Assembly: GCA_002478885.1 (NCBI GenBank)
Contig: DLKC01000008.1
Location: forward strand, 1-12,943
Source: Chitinophagaceae bacterium UBA7600
GTDB taxonomy: Bacteria; Bacteroidota; Bacteroidia; Chitinophagales; Chitinophagaceae
Direction of reading: 5' to 3'
Length of the DNA: 12,943 bases
The notes beneath the pieces were generated by a model that saw only the letters and a program-made list of their open reading frames with translations, had not been told where the DNA came from and made no database searches. How positions within the stretch are numbered: the stretch's first letter is position 1; each line of letters starts with the position of its first letter. This document shows, in pieces, positions 1-6,632 of the stretch. The position numbers and the translations under genes are program-made.

Positions 1-69
1 AGGTTGTATCAATTACGTTGATGCATCCAAAGGGCAGTGCCTGATTGCGTTGGCGATAAGCAGACAGGA

Positions 70-124
70 ACCTGAACGGAGCGTCGCAAGCAAAGCCCAA
101 TGCCAGTGCAGGCGCCGGTAACCA
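70..124 (-). repeat. Possible diverged copy of a dispersed intergenic repeat
   Basis: Read on the minus strand, this stretch starts with GGTTACCGGC and ends with CGCTCCGTTC. The same two blocks (the second as CGCTCGGTTC) lie at exactly the same spacing, 30 bases between the blocks, in the repeat at 10950-11120. The middle is poorly conserved: ungapped identity over 54 bases is only a little above half by my count. Membership in the family is therefore inference from the matching ends and spacing. The surrounding stretch 1-224 holds no convincing gene. Confidence 0.3.
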
Positions 125-224
125 AAAATGGGCTGCCAATGAAAGACAGAGGTGTGGCGGCGGCAAATTCTTAGTCCATATTGGTTATGAAAAACAGGAT
201 TGGCTATAAGACTCAGCCAGATGC

Positions 225-1001
225 TCATTTGCTGTGCTCAGTTTTATCCCCGTTGGTAAACCATGCCATCATTGATTGCCTGGCTGTTTGTTCACTTGTA
301 GTGTCTGCAAGAAGTTGGCTGTAAGTCATCTTTTTGATATCGAGGCAGAATTGTACCAAAGTCCAATAGTCGTAGTATTCCCTTGGCGCAATTGTGCTGT
401 CGGCAAATTTGATTGCCCAACCGGCTTCGCCGGTAGCAAGAAACCGTTGAATATTGTTGGAGAGGTCTTGCTGGTCGGCGTTGTGCCGGGAAACATATTC
501 AGCGTAACCTTCCCATTTCCAATCGGGAATATGGGCAACTGGATTTGATTGCCAAAGCCCGAGTTTGTCAAACTGCAAACAATGCGTCATTTCGTGTGCC
601 AGCAGCTGTGCCAGGTTCCACTTATAACCATTTAATTCCACCATATTTTGCCCGGGATTTGTATTTCCCTGCAACACAACTTTGTTATAAAAGCCCCATG
701 CAAAGGCTTGTCCACGCAACAATGCCACAAGCCGGGGATAGCTTGAACCGTCGTTGAGGCAAACGTCTGCCTGGAACCCGGGCCGGTAGAATTCACTTGT
801 TTTTAAAAGTGCTGTTGCCTGGTCAAGCCTGGGTAGAAATGCCGGGTCAAGGGCTTTATCGTGGAAGATAGTATAATTATGATGCGTTGTTTTGTTAGCA
901 TAAGTCAACACCGGCTGCAAAATTATTATGAGCAAAAGTCCGGCTATAAACAATCCGGCCGCTGCCAATCGCAGTATCCATTTTTTTATCTGTCGCTTCA
1001 T
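225..1001 (-). CDS. Membrane-anchored HExxH (peptidase MA-like) zinc peptidase
   Basis: This 258-residue protein starts with a positively charged stretch (MKRQIKKW) and one hydrophobic segment at about residues 10-30, so it is probably held in the membrane or exported. A zinc-binding HEMTH motif lies at 136-140. A downstream glutamate in WKWEGYAEY (E164) is placed as the third zinc ligand of gluzincin peptidases. This H-E-x-x-H plus E-G-x-A-E-Y pattern is typical of the peptidase MA-like group. The substrate is unknown. I chose the ATG at 1001 over an in-frame GTG at 1022 because the ATG puts the charged end of the signal right at the N terminus. The upstream neighbour is the alpha/beta hydrolase, 94 bases away, and there is no sign of coupling. 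The protein appears complete. Confidence 0.8.
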   Translation of the reverse strand: MKRQIKKWILRLAAAGLFIAGLLLIIILQPVLTYANKTTHHNYTIFHDKALDPAFLPRLDQATALLKTSEFYRPGFQADVCLNDGSSYPRLVALLRGQAFAWGFYNKVVLQGNTNPGQNMVELNGYKWNLAQLLAHEMTHCLQFDKLGLWQSNPVAHIPDWKWEGYAEYVSRHNADQQDLSNNIQRFLATGEAGWAIKFADSTIAPREYYDYWTLVQFCLDIKKMTYSQLLADTTSEQTARQSMMAWFTNGDKTEHSK

Positions 1002-1039
1002 GCAGGATAAATTAATTGTCACGCAATGTTTATACTGTT

Positions 1040-1090
1040 CGCCAAAATCGGGCAGCTAACCGTTACCGGTAAAAATGACCCCTTTTGGCG
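1040..1090. repeat. Inverted repeat in spacer (possible terminator)
   Basis: The arms CGCCAAAA (1040-1047) and TTTTGGCG (1083-1090) are perfect 8-base inverted copies separated by 35 bases. They lie just after the stop codon of the alpha/beta hydrolase gene, so a role in ending its transcript is possible. The loop is long for a classical terminator. The right part resembles sequence at 2020-2042 in the next spacer. Confidence 0.35.
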
Positions 1091-1095
1091 GGCAA

Positions 1096-1971
1096 TTATT
1101 GTAAAAAGCCGTTCAGGTAATTCAGGATGGTTGTTGTCTGCATCATCAGGCTTACATGCCCCTGCGAGGGAACAATGGCCAGTTGCGATGCCGGCATTTG
1201 TCCAATGTCTGCCGCAATGCCACCGCCAAGCAACTGGTAGGTTTTCATCAACTCAACTTTGTCGAGTCCGTCGTTGTCGCCGGATATGAGCAGCACCGGC
1301 GCCGTGATCTTGGCAATATTGGAATCGCCGACATTAAATGGCACATCGGCGAAAGCAATCATTTGCGTTATAAAACTGTGCCATTTTGTTTTGTCTGGCG
1401 CCACGGCGTCGTAGGCAGTTTGTAAGGGTGTGTTATCAAAAAATTCAGGCTTGAAATCTTTGAATGCGCCATTAATCACGGGAAGCCATCCCTCGCTTTT
1501 ATAGGTGGAAGAAATAATCACCAGCTTTCTCAGTCTTTTCGGGCTCTGTACGGCAAACTGGTATGCCACCGTGCCGCCCATACTATAGCCTGCAACATCC
1601 GCACTATCAATTTTCAGGTAATCCATTAGTTTTTCCACATCACTCGCAAGAGTGGTAATCGATAATGGTCGTTCTGAAAACGCGGTATGCCCATGTCCCT
1701 GCATTTCAATGGCAATTACTTTCCTGTTTTTTGATAATTCGGGAATTAGCTGCGCCCAGTTCAGGTCAATGGTGTAAAAAGCACCATGTAATAAAATGAT
1801 CGGCTTGCCTTCGCCGTACACTTCATAATACATATTGATGCCATTCGCGGAGGCATAACCACTCTTTGAAGGTTTTAATGACTGAGCGTTTGAATAGTAT
1901 GCTGTCACCACAATAACGGCTATCAGCAATATGAACTTAAGCGGACTGTTTTTTTCCAATAGATTATTCAT
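1096..1971 (-). CDS. Exported alpha/beta hydrolase
   Basis: This 291-residue alpha/beta-hydrolase-fold enzyme probably cleaves an ester, lactone or similar bond; the substrate cannot be read from sequence. The oxyanion-hole motif LLHGAF is at 60-65 and the nucleophile elbow GYSMGG at 128-133, with Ser130. The acid is in GDNDG (231-235) and the catalytic histidine is His272 in SQGHVS, so the triad is complete. Residues 11-30 are hydrophobic and end in YSNAQ, a likely signal peptide placing the enzyme in the periplasm. The reading frame opens with a TTG at 2004, but I prefer the ATG at 1971 because it places the signal peptide at the N terminus. The gene stands alone, about 100 bases from either neighbour. 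Confidence 0.9.
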   Translation of the reverse strand: MNNLLEKNSPLKFILLIAVIVVTAYYSNAQSLKPSKSGYASANGINMYYEVYGEGKPIILLHGAFYTIDLNWAQLIPELSKNRKVIAIEMQGHGHTAFSERPLSITTLASDVEKLMDYLKIDSADVAGYSMGGTVAYQFAVQSPKRLRKLVIISSTYKSEGWLPVINGAFKDFKPEFFDNTPLQTAYDAVAPDKTKWHSFITQMIAFADVPFNVGDSNIAKITAPVLLISGDNDGLDKVELMKTYQLLGGGIAADIGQMPASQLAIVPSQGHVSLMMQTTTILNYLNGFLQ

Positions 1972-2008
1972 AACCTGGTTTGAGCTTATTAATTCATTAA
2001 ACAAGACG

Positions 2009-2036
2009 AAGCGGTATGCCCGGGAAATTACCGCTT
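2009..2036 (-). terminator. Hairpin, probable terminator of the VOC gene at 2076
   Basis: AAGCGGTA (2009-2016) and TACCGCTT (2029-2036) form a perfect 8-base stem around a 12-base loop that contains CCCGGG. On the minus strand it follows the stop codon of the VOC gene by about 40 bases. It is preceded by an A-run and followed by a T-rich stretch (TTCGTCTTGTTT). The T-tract is interrupted, so termination strength is uncertain. On the plus strand a run of four T touches the stem, so it could act in both directions. Confidence 0.5.
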
Positions 2037-2075
2037 TTGGCGTTGCGCGGTCAGGCGTTCGTTACTGCGATATGT

Positions 2076-2513
2076 CTAAACCTGCTCTTTATTATTGGGA
2101 TCATAGTTCACCATCCATTCAATTCCATACTTGTCCCTGAACATACCAAAATAAGAGCCCCAGGGACTATCAGTAATAGGCATTTCAATTTGTCCACCGT
2201 CCGACAGACCGTTGAATAGCCTGTCTGCCTCTTCTTTACTTTCTGTACTGATGGATATCTTGGACCTGTTTTCATTTTCATTTGTTCTGCCCAGATATTC
2301 GGGTACGTCGTTGGCCATCAGGAGATTTTTTCCAATCGGCAAAGCAATGTGCATTATTTTATCAGCCTCATGCTCCGGTATCGGGAAGTCGCTGCCTGCA
2401 AGGTCTTTAAAACGCATAAGCCGGGTAAAAGTGCCCCCAAATACGGATTGGTAAAAAGTGAAAGCCTCTTCGGCATTTCCGTTGAAATTAATGTGCGGAT
2501 CAATACGTGCCAT
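2076..2513 (-). CDS. PhnB-like VOC family protein
   Basis: This 145-residue protein belongs to the vicinal oxygen chelate superfamily, PhnB-like / 3-demethylubiquinone methyltransferase-like branch. The diagnostic stretches are the N-terminal HINFNGNAEEAFTFYQSVFG (7-26) and the C-terminal WGSYFGMFRDKYGIEWMVNY. Members of this branch are cytoplasmic dimers of unassigned function; many are called glyoxalase or bleomycin-resistance-like, but the substrate here is unknown. The length matches the family. The start ATG is at 2513, with a -7-like box 20 bases upstream. It is the first of three VOC genes in the window, 196 bases from the second, and the two are not alike enough to be a recent duplication. 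Confidence 0.9.
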   Translation of the reverse strand: MARIDPHINFNGNAEEAFTFYQSVFGGTFTRLMRFKDLAGSDFPIPEHEADKIMHIALPIGKNLLMANDVPEYLGRTNENENRSKISISTESKEEADRLFNGLSDGGQIEMPITDSPWGSYFGMFRDKYGIEWMVNYDPNNKEQV

Positions 2514-2532
2514 AATCGCTGTTTTTTGTCTC

Positions 2533-2540
2533 CAAAAATA
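2533..2540 (-). promoter_or_regulatory. Candidate Bacteroidota -7 box for the PhnB-like gene
   Basis: The minus strand reads TATTTTTG, a full match to the Bacteroidota TAnnTTTG element, 20 bases upstream of the ATG at 2513. No TTG was found at the expected -33 distance, so this is only a half-match. An 8-base pattern with two free positions is not rare in A/T-rich spacers. Confidence 0.3.
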
Positions 2541-2709
2541 TCGTTTAACAACAAAGAAACGGAGTACTAAAGCGTAAAAAAAGAGGTTATTTGCGACAAG
2601 CTATGAATAAAAACAAACCCCTACCTGTTATCATTTGCAATGAATAAGGAAGGGTGCGGTTAATCCGCTCAACAATCATTAAAATGGTCGTCTTGTATCA
2701 GTTGACTGG

Positions 2710-3099
2710 TTAAATTTTCTGCTGTATTTGCCAATAATGTCCAAAGGGATCCCGGAACATCCCTTGTCTGTACCCGTATTCATGATCTGTTGTAGGATCA
2801 ATTTCTGTCGCACCGGCTCCGATCGCTTTTTGCATAATAGTCTCCACATCCGGAACAAACAACCCGATAACGGTTGTTACGCCTTTGGCACTGATGGGCT
2901 CAAGAGCGCCACGCATTGTTTCATGAACATGAAAAATGGCCCCGTTAAAATCAAGTTCAGCTACATGAATGCTGCCATCATCATTTCTGAGGCAGAAGTT
3001 TTCAGTCGCTCCAAATCTTAGGTAAAAGTCAATATTCGTTGTTCTGTTGGGGATATGTAATTCAGGAGCAAAATATGTTGTGTTGCCGGTTGCTGTCAT
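2710..3099 (-). CDS. VOC family protein (glyoxalase/bleomycin-resistance-like)
   Basis: This 129-residue single-domain VOC protein has the paired beta-alpha-beta-beta-beta pattern of the superfamily. It ends in YGYRQGMFRDPFGHYWQIQ, the C-terminal signature shared by glyoxalase-like and bleomycin-resistance-like proteins. The middle histidines (for example FHVHE) and the late glutamate- and histidine-containing segments could bind metal, but I cannot assign ligands with certainty. It is cytoplasmic with no signal peptide, and its substrate is unknown. It starts at ATG 3099. PhzF lies 150 bases upstream on the same strand, and co-transcription is possible but not shown. Confidence 0.9.
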   Translation of the reverse strand: MTATGNTTYFAPELHIPNRTTNIDFYLRFGATENFCLRNDDGSIHVAELDFNGAIFHVHETMRGALEPISAKGVTTVIGLFVPDVETIMQKAIGAGATEIDPTTDHEYGYRQGMFRDPFGHYWQIQQKI

Positions 3100-3249
3100 G
3101 GTAAGTTTGTTTGGTGTCTAGCTAATATAAATCTTTTCTGTCGGCACGCGATTTTAAAATGATCAATGGCGAACATGGTAACACAGTGGACGTTTTTGCC
3201 AATAATCCGTTTGCTCCGTGAACAAAAGGGGCCTGGGATTATTTCATAA

Positions 3250-4047
3250 TCATACAATAAACTGCCCTTCCAAAACAGTGACTGCTTCGCCTGCAATACA
3301 GACTTTATCTGCTAAAAGCATGGTTGTCATAGTTCCGGTTCTTAAAGAAGATTGGTAAGCTGTCAATCTTGTTTTGTTCAGTTTTGTCGCCCAGTATTTT
3401 GTCAAAAAAGTTTGAACGCCGCCTGTAACTGGGTCTTCATTGGTGCCTGCCCAGGGCCAGAAATACCTATAGTGAAAATCAACTCCCTCACTGTTGGAAA
3501 CAGCAGTGATGAGTACCCCGTTTATTCCAGTGTATGAATTTACCAATGCAGCAAAATCAGGTGTAAGGCGTGCAAGTTCAGCAGCATCTTTAATTTCAAT
3601 TAGGATAATCTTATTATTGGGACTGTATCTTTTATCGACAACTGCAGAAATGCCAAGCGCTTCCAACATTTGCCGGGGCACTTCAATTGCTTCCGTTTCA
3701 TAAATGGGAAATTGCATGCTTATTTTGTTGCCGGACTTTTCAACAAATATTTCGACATTGTTGCGGTTAATAAACTTAATATGATCCATCTTGCTGCTGT
3801 CAAAAATGATTTTAGCGGAAGCTAAACTGGCATGTCCGCACAAAGGAATTTCCATTTTCGGGGTAAAAAATCGTATGCTGTAAGTGTTGCCATCTATTTG
3901 CCTGGTAAATGCAGTTTCAGAGAACCCGATTTCTGTGGCAATTTTTTGCATGATGTCATCTGCTAAGGCTACGTCCGGAAGACAAACTGCCGCCGGGTTA
4001 CCTTTAAATTTTTCGTTGGTAAATGAGTCGACAAAATATATTTTCAT
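3250..4047 (-). CDS. PhzF family isomerase
   Basis: This 265-residue protein is full length for the PhzF family, whose fold resembles diaminopimelate epimerase. PhzF itself isomerises trans-2,3-dihydro-3-hydroxyanthranilate in phenazine synthesis. The conserved residues are all in place: the catalytic glutamate in GFSETAF (E44), the FTP...EIPLCGHASLA block (61-75, His72), and NEDPVTGG (203-210, Asp205). Together with the N-terminal VDSFTNEKFKGNPAAV this makes the family assignment firm. No other phenazine genes are present, so the real substrate is probably different. Where typical PhzF proteins read GSAH or GSAN after DPVT/DPAT, this one reads GGVQ, a variant I associate with a Bacteroidota-type subgroup. 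It starts 33 bases after the stop codon of the TPR-like gene, so the two probably share a transcript. Confidence 0.93.
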   Translation of the reverse strand: MKIYFVDSFTNEKFKGNPAAVCLPDVALADDIMQKIATEIGFSETAFTRQIDGNTYSIRFFTPKMEIPLCGHASLASAKIIFDSSKMDHIKFINRNNVEIFVEKSGNKISMQFPIYETEAIEVPRQMLEALGISAVVDKRYSPNNKIILIEIKDAAELARLTPDFAALVNSYTGINGVLITAVSNSEGVDFHYRYFWPWAGTNEDPVTGGVQTFLTKYWATKLNKTRLTAYQSSLRTGTMTTMLLADKVCIAGEAVTVLEGQFIV

Positions 4048-4080
4048 TGGCTGATTTTTACATAAATCCGGGCAATATTG

Positions 4081-4506
4081 TTATTTTGAAATCCTTGTTA
4101 TCCCGGTTAGAATACCCGTCTTGATCATTTTACCATAACCATCGTCAGGAAGGAAATTGGAAAATGACAATGCTGTTTGATAATTGCTCCTCGCAAGCTC
4201 CATATCATTCATGTCTTCGTAGCACTTGGCGATATTAAGATAAAGCGAAGGATAAAAGCCTTTTATTGTTTCATCGTTTAGTTTGAGTGCAAATTGCAGG
4301 GAGGTTTCGTCCCACTTTAATTTGTCGGCCACACTTTTTTGATGCCGCGCGACATAATGGGCTGCCGTAAATTTTTCAAAGTCATTACTGGCTTCCTCCC
4401 ATGCCTGGTTAAAAAGTCGGGAAGCTTCTTGTGTTTGTCCTTGCCCTTCCGCTGTCATGCCGTTAGCGCAAAGCTTCACGATGTTGTTGTCGGGGTCAAA
4501 TAGCAT
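4081..4506 (-). CDS. TPR-like helical protein
   Basis: This 141-residue soluble, mostly helical protein has repeated pairs of helices resembling tetratricopeptide units. They include AEGQGQTQEASRLFNQAWEE near residues 19-38 and YPSLYLNIAKCYEDMNDMEL near 84-103, the latter ending in the A-R-x-x-Y-x-x-A pattern of a TPR second helix. Proteins of this shape usually bind other proteins, and I cannot name the partner. It has no signal peptide or membrane segment. It is upstream of the PhzF gene by 33 bases on the same strand, which suggests one transcription unit. A perfect 10-base palindrome (ACCTTAAGGT, 4569-4578) sits about 60 bases before its start, but palindromes of that length are expected by chance. 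Confidence 0.8.
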   Translation of the reverse strand: MLFDPDNNIVKLCANGMTAEGQGQTQEASRLFNQAWEEASNDFEKFTAAHYVARHQKSVADKLKWDETSLQFALKLNDETIKGFYPSLYLNIAKCYEDMNDMELARSNYQTALSFSNFLPDDGYGKMIKTGILTGITRISK

Positions 4507-4602
4507 ATTGTTTCCTGGTTTTAATTGTTGTATGCAGTGTAAGTTACCTGGTTAGTGCTGATACTACTACCTTAAGGTTAAAAAAGAGGTTGATAAACGC
4601 TC

Positions 4603-4624
4603 GCCTGTTTCAATTCAAACAGGC
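4603..4624 (-). terminator. Hairpin downstream of the flavin reductase gene
   Basis: GCCTGTTT (4603-4610) and AAACAGGC (4617-4624) form a perfect 8-base stem with a 6-base loop. It lies 36 bases after the stop codon of the NADPH:FMN reductase on the minus strand. A T-run (CCTCTTTTTT on that strand) follows only after another 12 bases, so it is not a textbook terminator. Position and symmetry still fit an end-of-transcript hairpin. Confidence 0.5.
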
Positions 4625-4659
4625 TTCTAAGTTTGTGGGCAGGGTTCGGGTTGCCCGTA

Positions 4660-5193
4660 TCATTTGCTTGCATAAACCAGGTCCTTAAATGCGTCAATAA
4701 AGCTGGCCAACTGGTCTTTTGTTTGTTTGTCTGTCAGCTGTCCCTGGTCATTGATTTTTCCCTTAATGCCTTGTATTAATAAAATTGTTTGGTCAGTGAA
4801 TTTTGTCATGACTGTTTTCATAATTAGCTGAAGTGCTTCGTGCCCTTTCTGTCCGCCGGCTGAGGCGGTAATAAGCCCTGTTGGTTTGTCTGAAAAAACG
4901 GTAGTCGCTACACACCACTCGATGGCGTTTTTTAGTCCGCTGGGAATGCTAAAAACATATTCCGGCGTGCAGATCAATATCCCATCGGCACGCTCAATGT
5001 TTGCCCGGAAGTTAGTAATTGCGTTTGGCGGATTGTCGCTTGTCTCGTCAGCGTCAAAATGTGGCAATGATTTCAGGTCGGTAAATATGGTAAATTTAAA
5101 AGTGTCGCTGCATTGTCTTGCAATGAGCGCTACAAGTTTTTCGTTTGAAGAATTTTTACTTGCACTTCCGATTATCGCGAAAATGTTTTTCAT
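4660..5193 (-). CDS. NADPH-dependent FMN reductase family protein
   Basis: This 177-residue flavodoxin-like protein belongs to the NADPH:FMN / quinone reductase family, which uses FMN to pass electrons from NAD(P)H to quinones, azo dyes, metals or free flavin. The N-terminal strand-loop IIGSASKNSSN (7-17) is the FMN phosphate-binding loop. TPEYVFSIPSGLKNAIEW (76-93) is the hallmark second flavin-contact region. SAGGQKGHEAL (111-121) is the third. The length is normal and there is no signal, so it is cytoplasmic. Which acceptor it reduces is not visible. It stands alone, about 120-150 bases from each neighbour, with a hairpin downstream at 4603-4624. Confidence 0.92.
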   Translation of the reverse strand: MKNIFAIIGSASKNSSNEKLVALIARQCSDTFKFTIFTDLKSLPHFDADETSDNPPNAITNFRANIERADGILICTPEYVFSIPSGLKNAIEWCVATTVFSDKPTGLITASAGGQKGHEALQLIMKTVMTKFTDQTILLIQGIKGKINDQGQLTDKQTKDQLASFIDAFKDLVYASK

Positions 5194-5312
5194 GTCAGTA
5201 ATTGAGTTCTTGTCCTGTTGCAGCGGATGCCGCGTTGTGGGCTGATATACCTTTGTTTGCGTTGAGAGAACACTAGCATTGTTTCCTGCTCACACCCTAC
5301 CTTGTTTTTATT

Positions 5313-5819
5313 TCAACTTGACAAATAGAAATATACTGATGCCGGATCAGGGCTGCCAGGTTCAGTGAAACGTTTAAACAACAATTTCTCCAGGAGGTTG
5401 ACAGACCTTTCATTGTCCCTGTGCGCCGATGCCTCAATTCTTTTGACTTTAGTCGTGTGGAATGCATAGTCAACAACTTGCTGAACAGCTTCCCGCATAA
5501 TGCCTGATCCCTGGAAACTTGTCAGGAGCTCATAACCGATTTCACACTGACACTGGTCGGCTGAAAAATTAAAAAGGCAGACTGTCCCCACGAGCATATT
5601 TTGATCGGTCAAATGTATTGCCCAATATAATGAATGATTATTGACTACCTGGTTGATGAAATTCCTTGCGTCATCAATAGTATTTGCCTTTTGCCTGTTT
5701 AAATATTTGTTGATTGCATTGTCAGAACGAAGAGCGAAGATTTGCTGATCGTCTTCTGCAGTTAGTTGCCTGAGTATAAGTCTCTGGGTTGCTAAAACGG
5801 GAAAAGTGTCATTTTGCAT
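5313..5819 (-). CDS. RimJ/RimL-type GNAT N-acetyltransferase
   Basis: This 168-residue GNAT protein is expected to transfer an acetyl group from acetyl-CoA to an amine. The opening VLATQRLILRQLTAEDDQQI is the classical start of the RimJ/RimL-like branch (Acetyltransf_3). The pyrophosphate-binding loop is FQGSGIMREAV (102-112), followed by RIEASAHRDNERSVNLLEKL (128-147), where the asparagine and serine match the late acetyl-CoA contact region. Members acetylate ribosomal protein N-termini, antibiotics or small amines; the target here cannot be told. The start is ATG 5819. An imperfect -7-like box (TAGTTTTA, 5849 down to 5842) lies 23 bases upstream on the minus strand. Confidence 0.9.
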   Translation of the reverse strand: MQNDTFPVLATQRLILRQLTAEDDQQIFALRSDNAINKYLNRQKANTIDDARNFINQVVNNHSLYWAIHLTDQNMLVGTVCLFNFSADQCQCEIGYELLTSFQGSGIMREAVQQVVDYAFHTTKVKRIEASAHRDNERSVNLLEKLLFKRFTEPGSPDPASVYFYLSS

Positions 5820-5855
5820 CAGTCTTGTTTGTCTTGTTAAATAAAACTACGTACA

Positions 5856-5972
5856 TCAATGCACGGTTGTTTGCAGCTGTGCTTTAATTGGCCTTCCGTC
5901 GATGGCAACGCGCAATATTTCTGCTTCCTGCTCATCTTGCTGTTGGCCAAGGCTTAATCCGGGTTTCAGCAT
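5856..5972 (-). CDS. Possible 38-residue ORF overlapping the end of the VOC gene
   Basis: An ATG at 5972 overlaps the last codons of the VOC gene at 5966-6388 and opens a 38-codon frame ending in TGA at 5856-5858. The protein starts MLKPGLSLG, has a stretch rich in glutamine and acidic residues (QQQDEQEAE), then ILRVAIDGRPIKAQLQTT. Its composition looks like an ordinary soluble protein rather than a random frame, and the overlap with the upstream stop would allow translational coupling. It fills most of the spacer before the GNAT gene. I recognise no family, and a chance frame of this length is quite possible. Confidence 0.25.
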   Translation of the reverse strand: MLKPGLSLGQQQDEQEAEILRVAIDGRPIKAQLQTTVH

Positions 5973-6388
5973 CGCTCGATGAACATCCAGCGATGCCCTT
6001 CGGGGTCTTCAGCCCTGTATCTCATGCCGGGGCCGCCTTCCTCGATCTCCGAAAGTATCACTGCGCCATATGCTTTTGCTGTTAGATAATGTTTCCTGAT
6101 ATCTTCCACATAAACAAGACAGCCATTAATAATATAGGGCACCTGGTACCATTTGTCAGTGACGTCGCAAACCTTTCGGTGATGCTTTGGACTTTGGTAA
6201 TCTGGACCTGGCGATGCTATCATGATTTTACCGCTGCCAAGTGTGAGTTCTCCATGGGCAAGTTTACCATCGTCGTCAATTATCCTTGCTGCAGCTGAAA
6301 AGCCAAAAGCACTGCAAAGCCAATCCATTGCTGCAAGTCCGTCTTCATATGCCAGCATCGGGATGATTGCTGGAGTGGCTGTATTCAT
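5966..6388 (-). CDS. VOC family protein (glyoxalase-like)
   Basis: This is a third VOC protein, 140 residues, with no signal peptide. The opening AIIPMLAYEDGLAAMDWLCS, with FGF following, is typical of Bacteroidota glyoxalase-like proteins, as is the close in RYRAEDPEGHRWMFIE, where the E-D-P-E-G-H-x-W motif carries a probable metal ligand near the C terminus. LAHGELTLGSGKIMIAS forms the end of the first half-domain. Substrate and reaction are unknown. The gene differs clearly from the two VOC genes at 2076-2513 and 2710-3099, so the three are separate lineages and not tandem copies. Its upstream spacer (6389-6632) contains a perfect 12-base palindrome. Confidence 0.9.
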   Translation of the reverse strand: MNTATPAIIPMLAYEDGLAAMDWLCSAFGFSAAARIIDDDGKLAHGELTLGSGKIMIASPGPDYQSPKHHRKVCDVTDKWYQVPYIINGCLVYVEDIRKHYLTAKAYGAVILSEIEEGGPGMRYRAEDPEGHRWMFIERC

Positions 6389-6500
6389 GATAAATCTATT
6401 TAAGGTGGAATGTTGTTGGTTAACGTGACGCCTAATCCTTATGGATTTACGGCAGGTATGATAAACGCCTTGGCAATAATTGTGATAAAAAGCTCAGTCC

Positions 6501-6512
6501 TAACATATGTTA
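6501..6512. promoter_or_regulatory. Perfect 12-base palindrome upstream of the third VOC gene
   Basis: TAACATATGTTA equals its own reverse complement and lies 113 bases upstream of the VOC start codon at 6388, in a 244-base spacer. It could be an operator for a dimeric repressor. About three palindromes of this length would be expected by chance in a window of this size, so the call is weak. Confidence 0.2.
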
Positions 6513-6632
6513 AAGTCTTTTCAATTTTCGATAAATATAAAAAGCGGCACGAAGGAAATAGTGCATTTTACACAAACGGTCCGGGCTGGTTGAAGTAGCA
6601 GTTTACCAATCTGTGACGGAGCCGGTTTAGGA

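Noticed and set aside
13..228. 71-residue minus-strand frame whose ATG overlaps the stop of the peptidase gene
   Set aside because: The stop-start overlap is tempting, but the product is unusually rich in Trp, His, Arg and Cys and most of it lies on a possible repeat copy, so it is probably non-coding.
3096..3296. 66-residue minus-strand frame overlapping the end of PhzF and the start of the VOC gene
   Set aside because: Part is a shadow of PhzF in another frame and the rest has no recognisable features; best read as leader sequence.
6410..6598. 62-residue plus-strand frame in the spacer before the third VOC gene
   Set aside because: It has a fairly protein-like sequence but no recognisable family, lies alone against the local strand, and overlaps the likely promoter region of the VOC gene.
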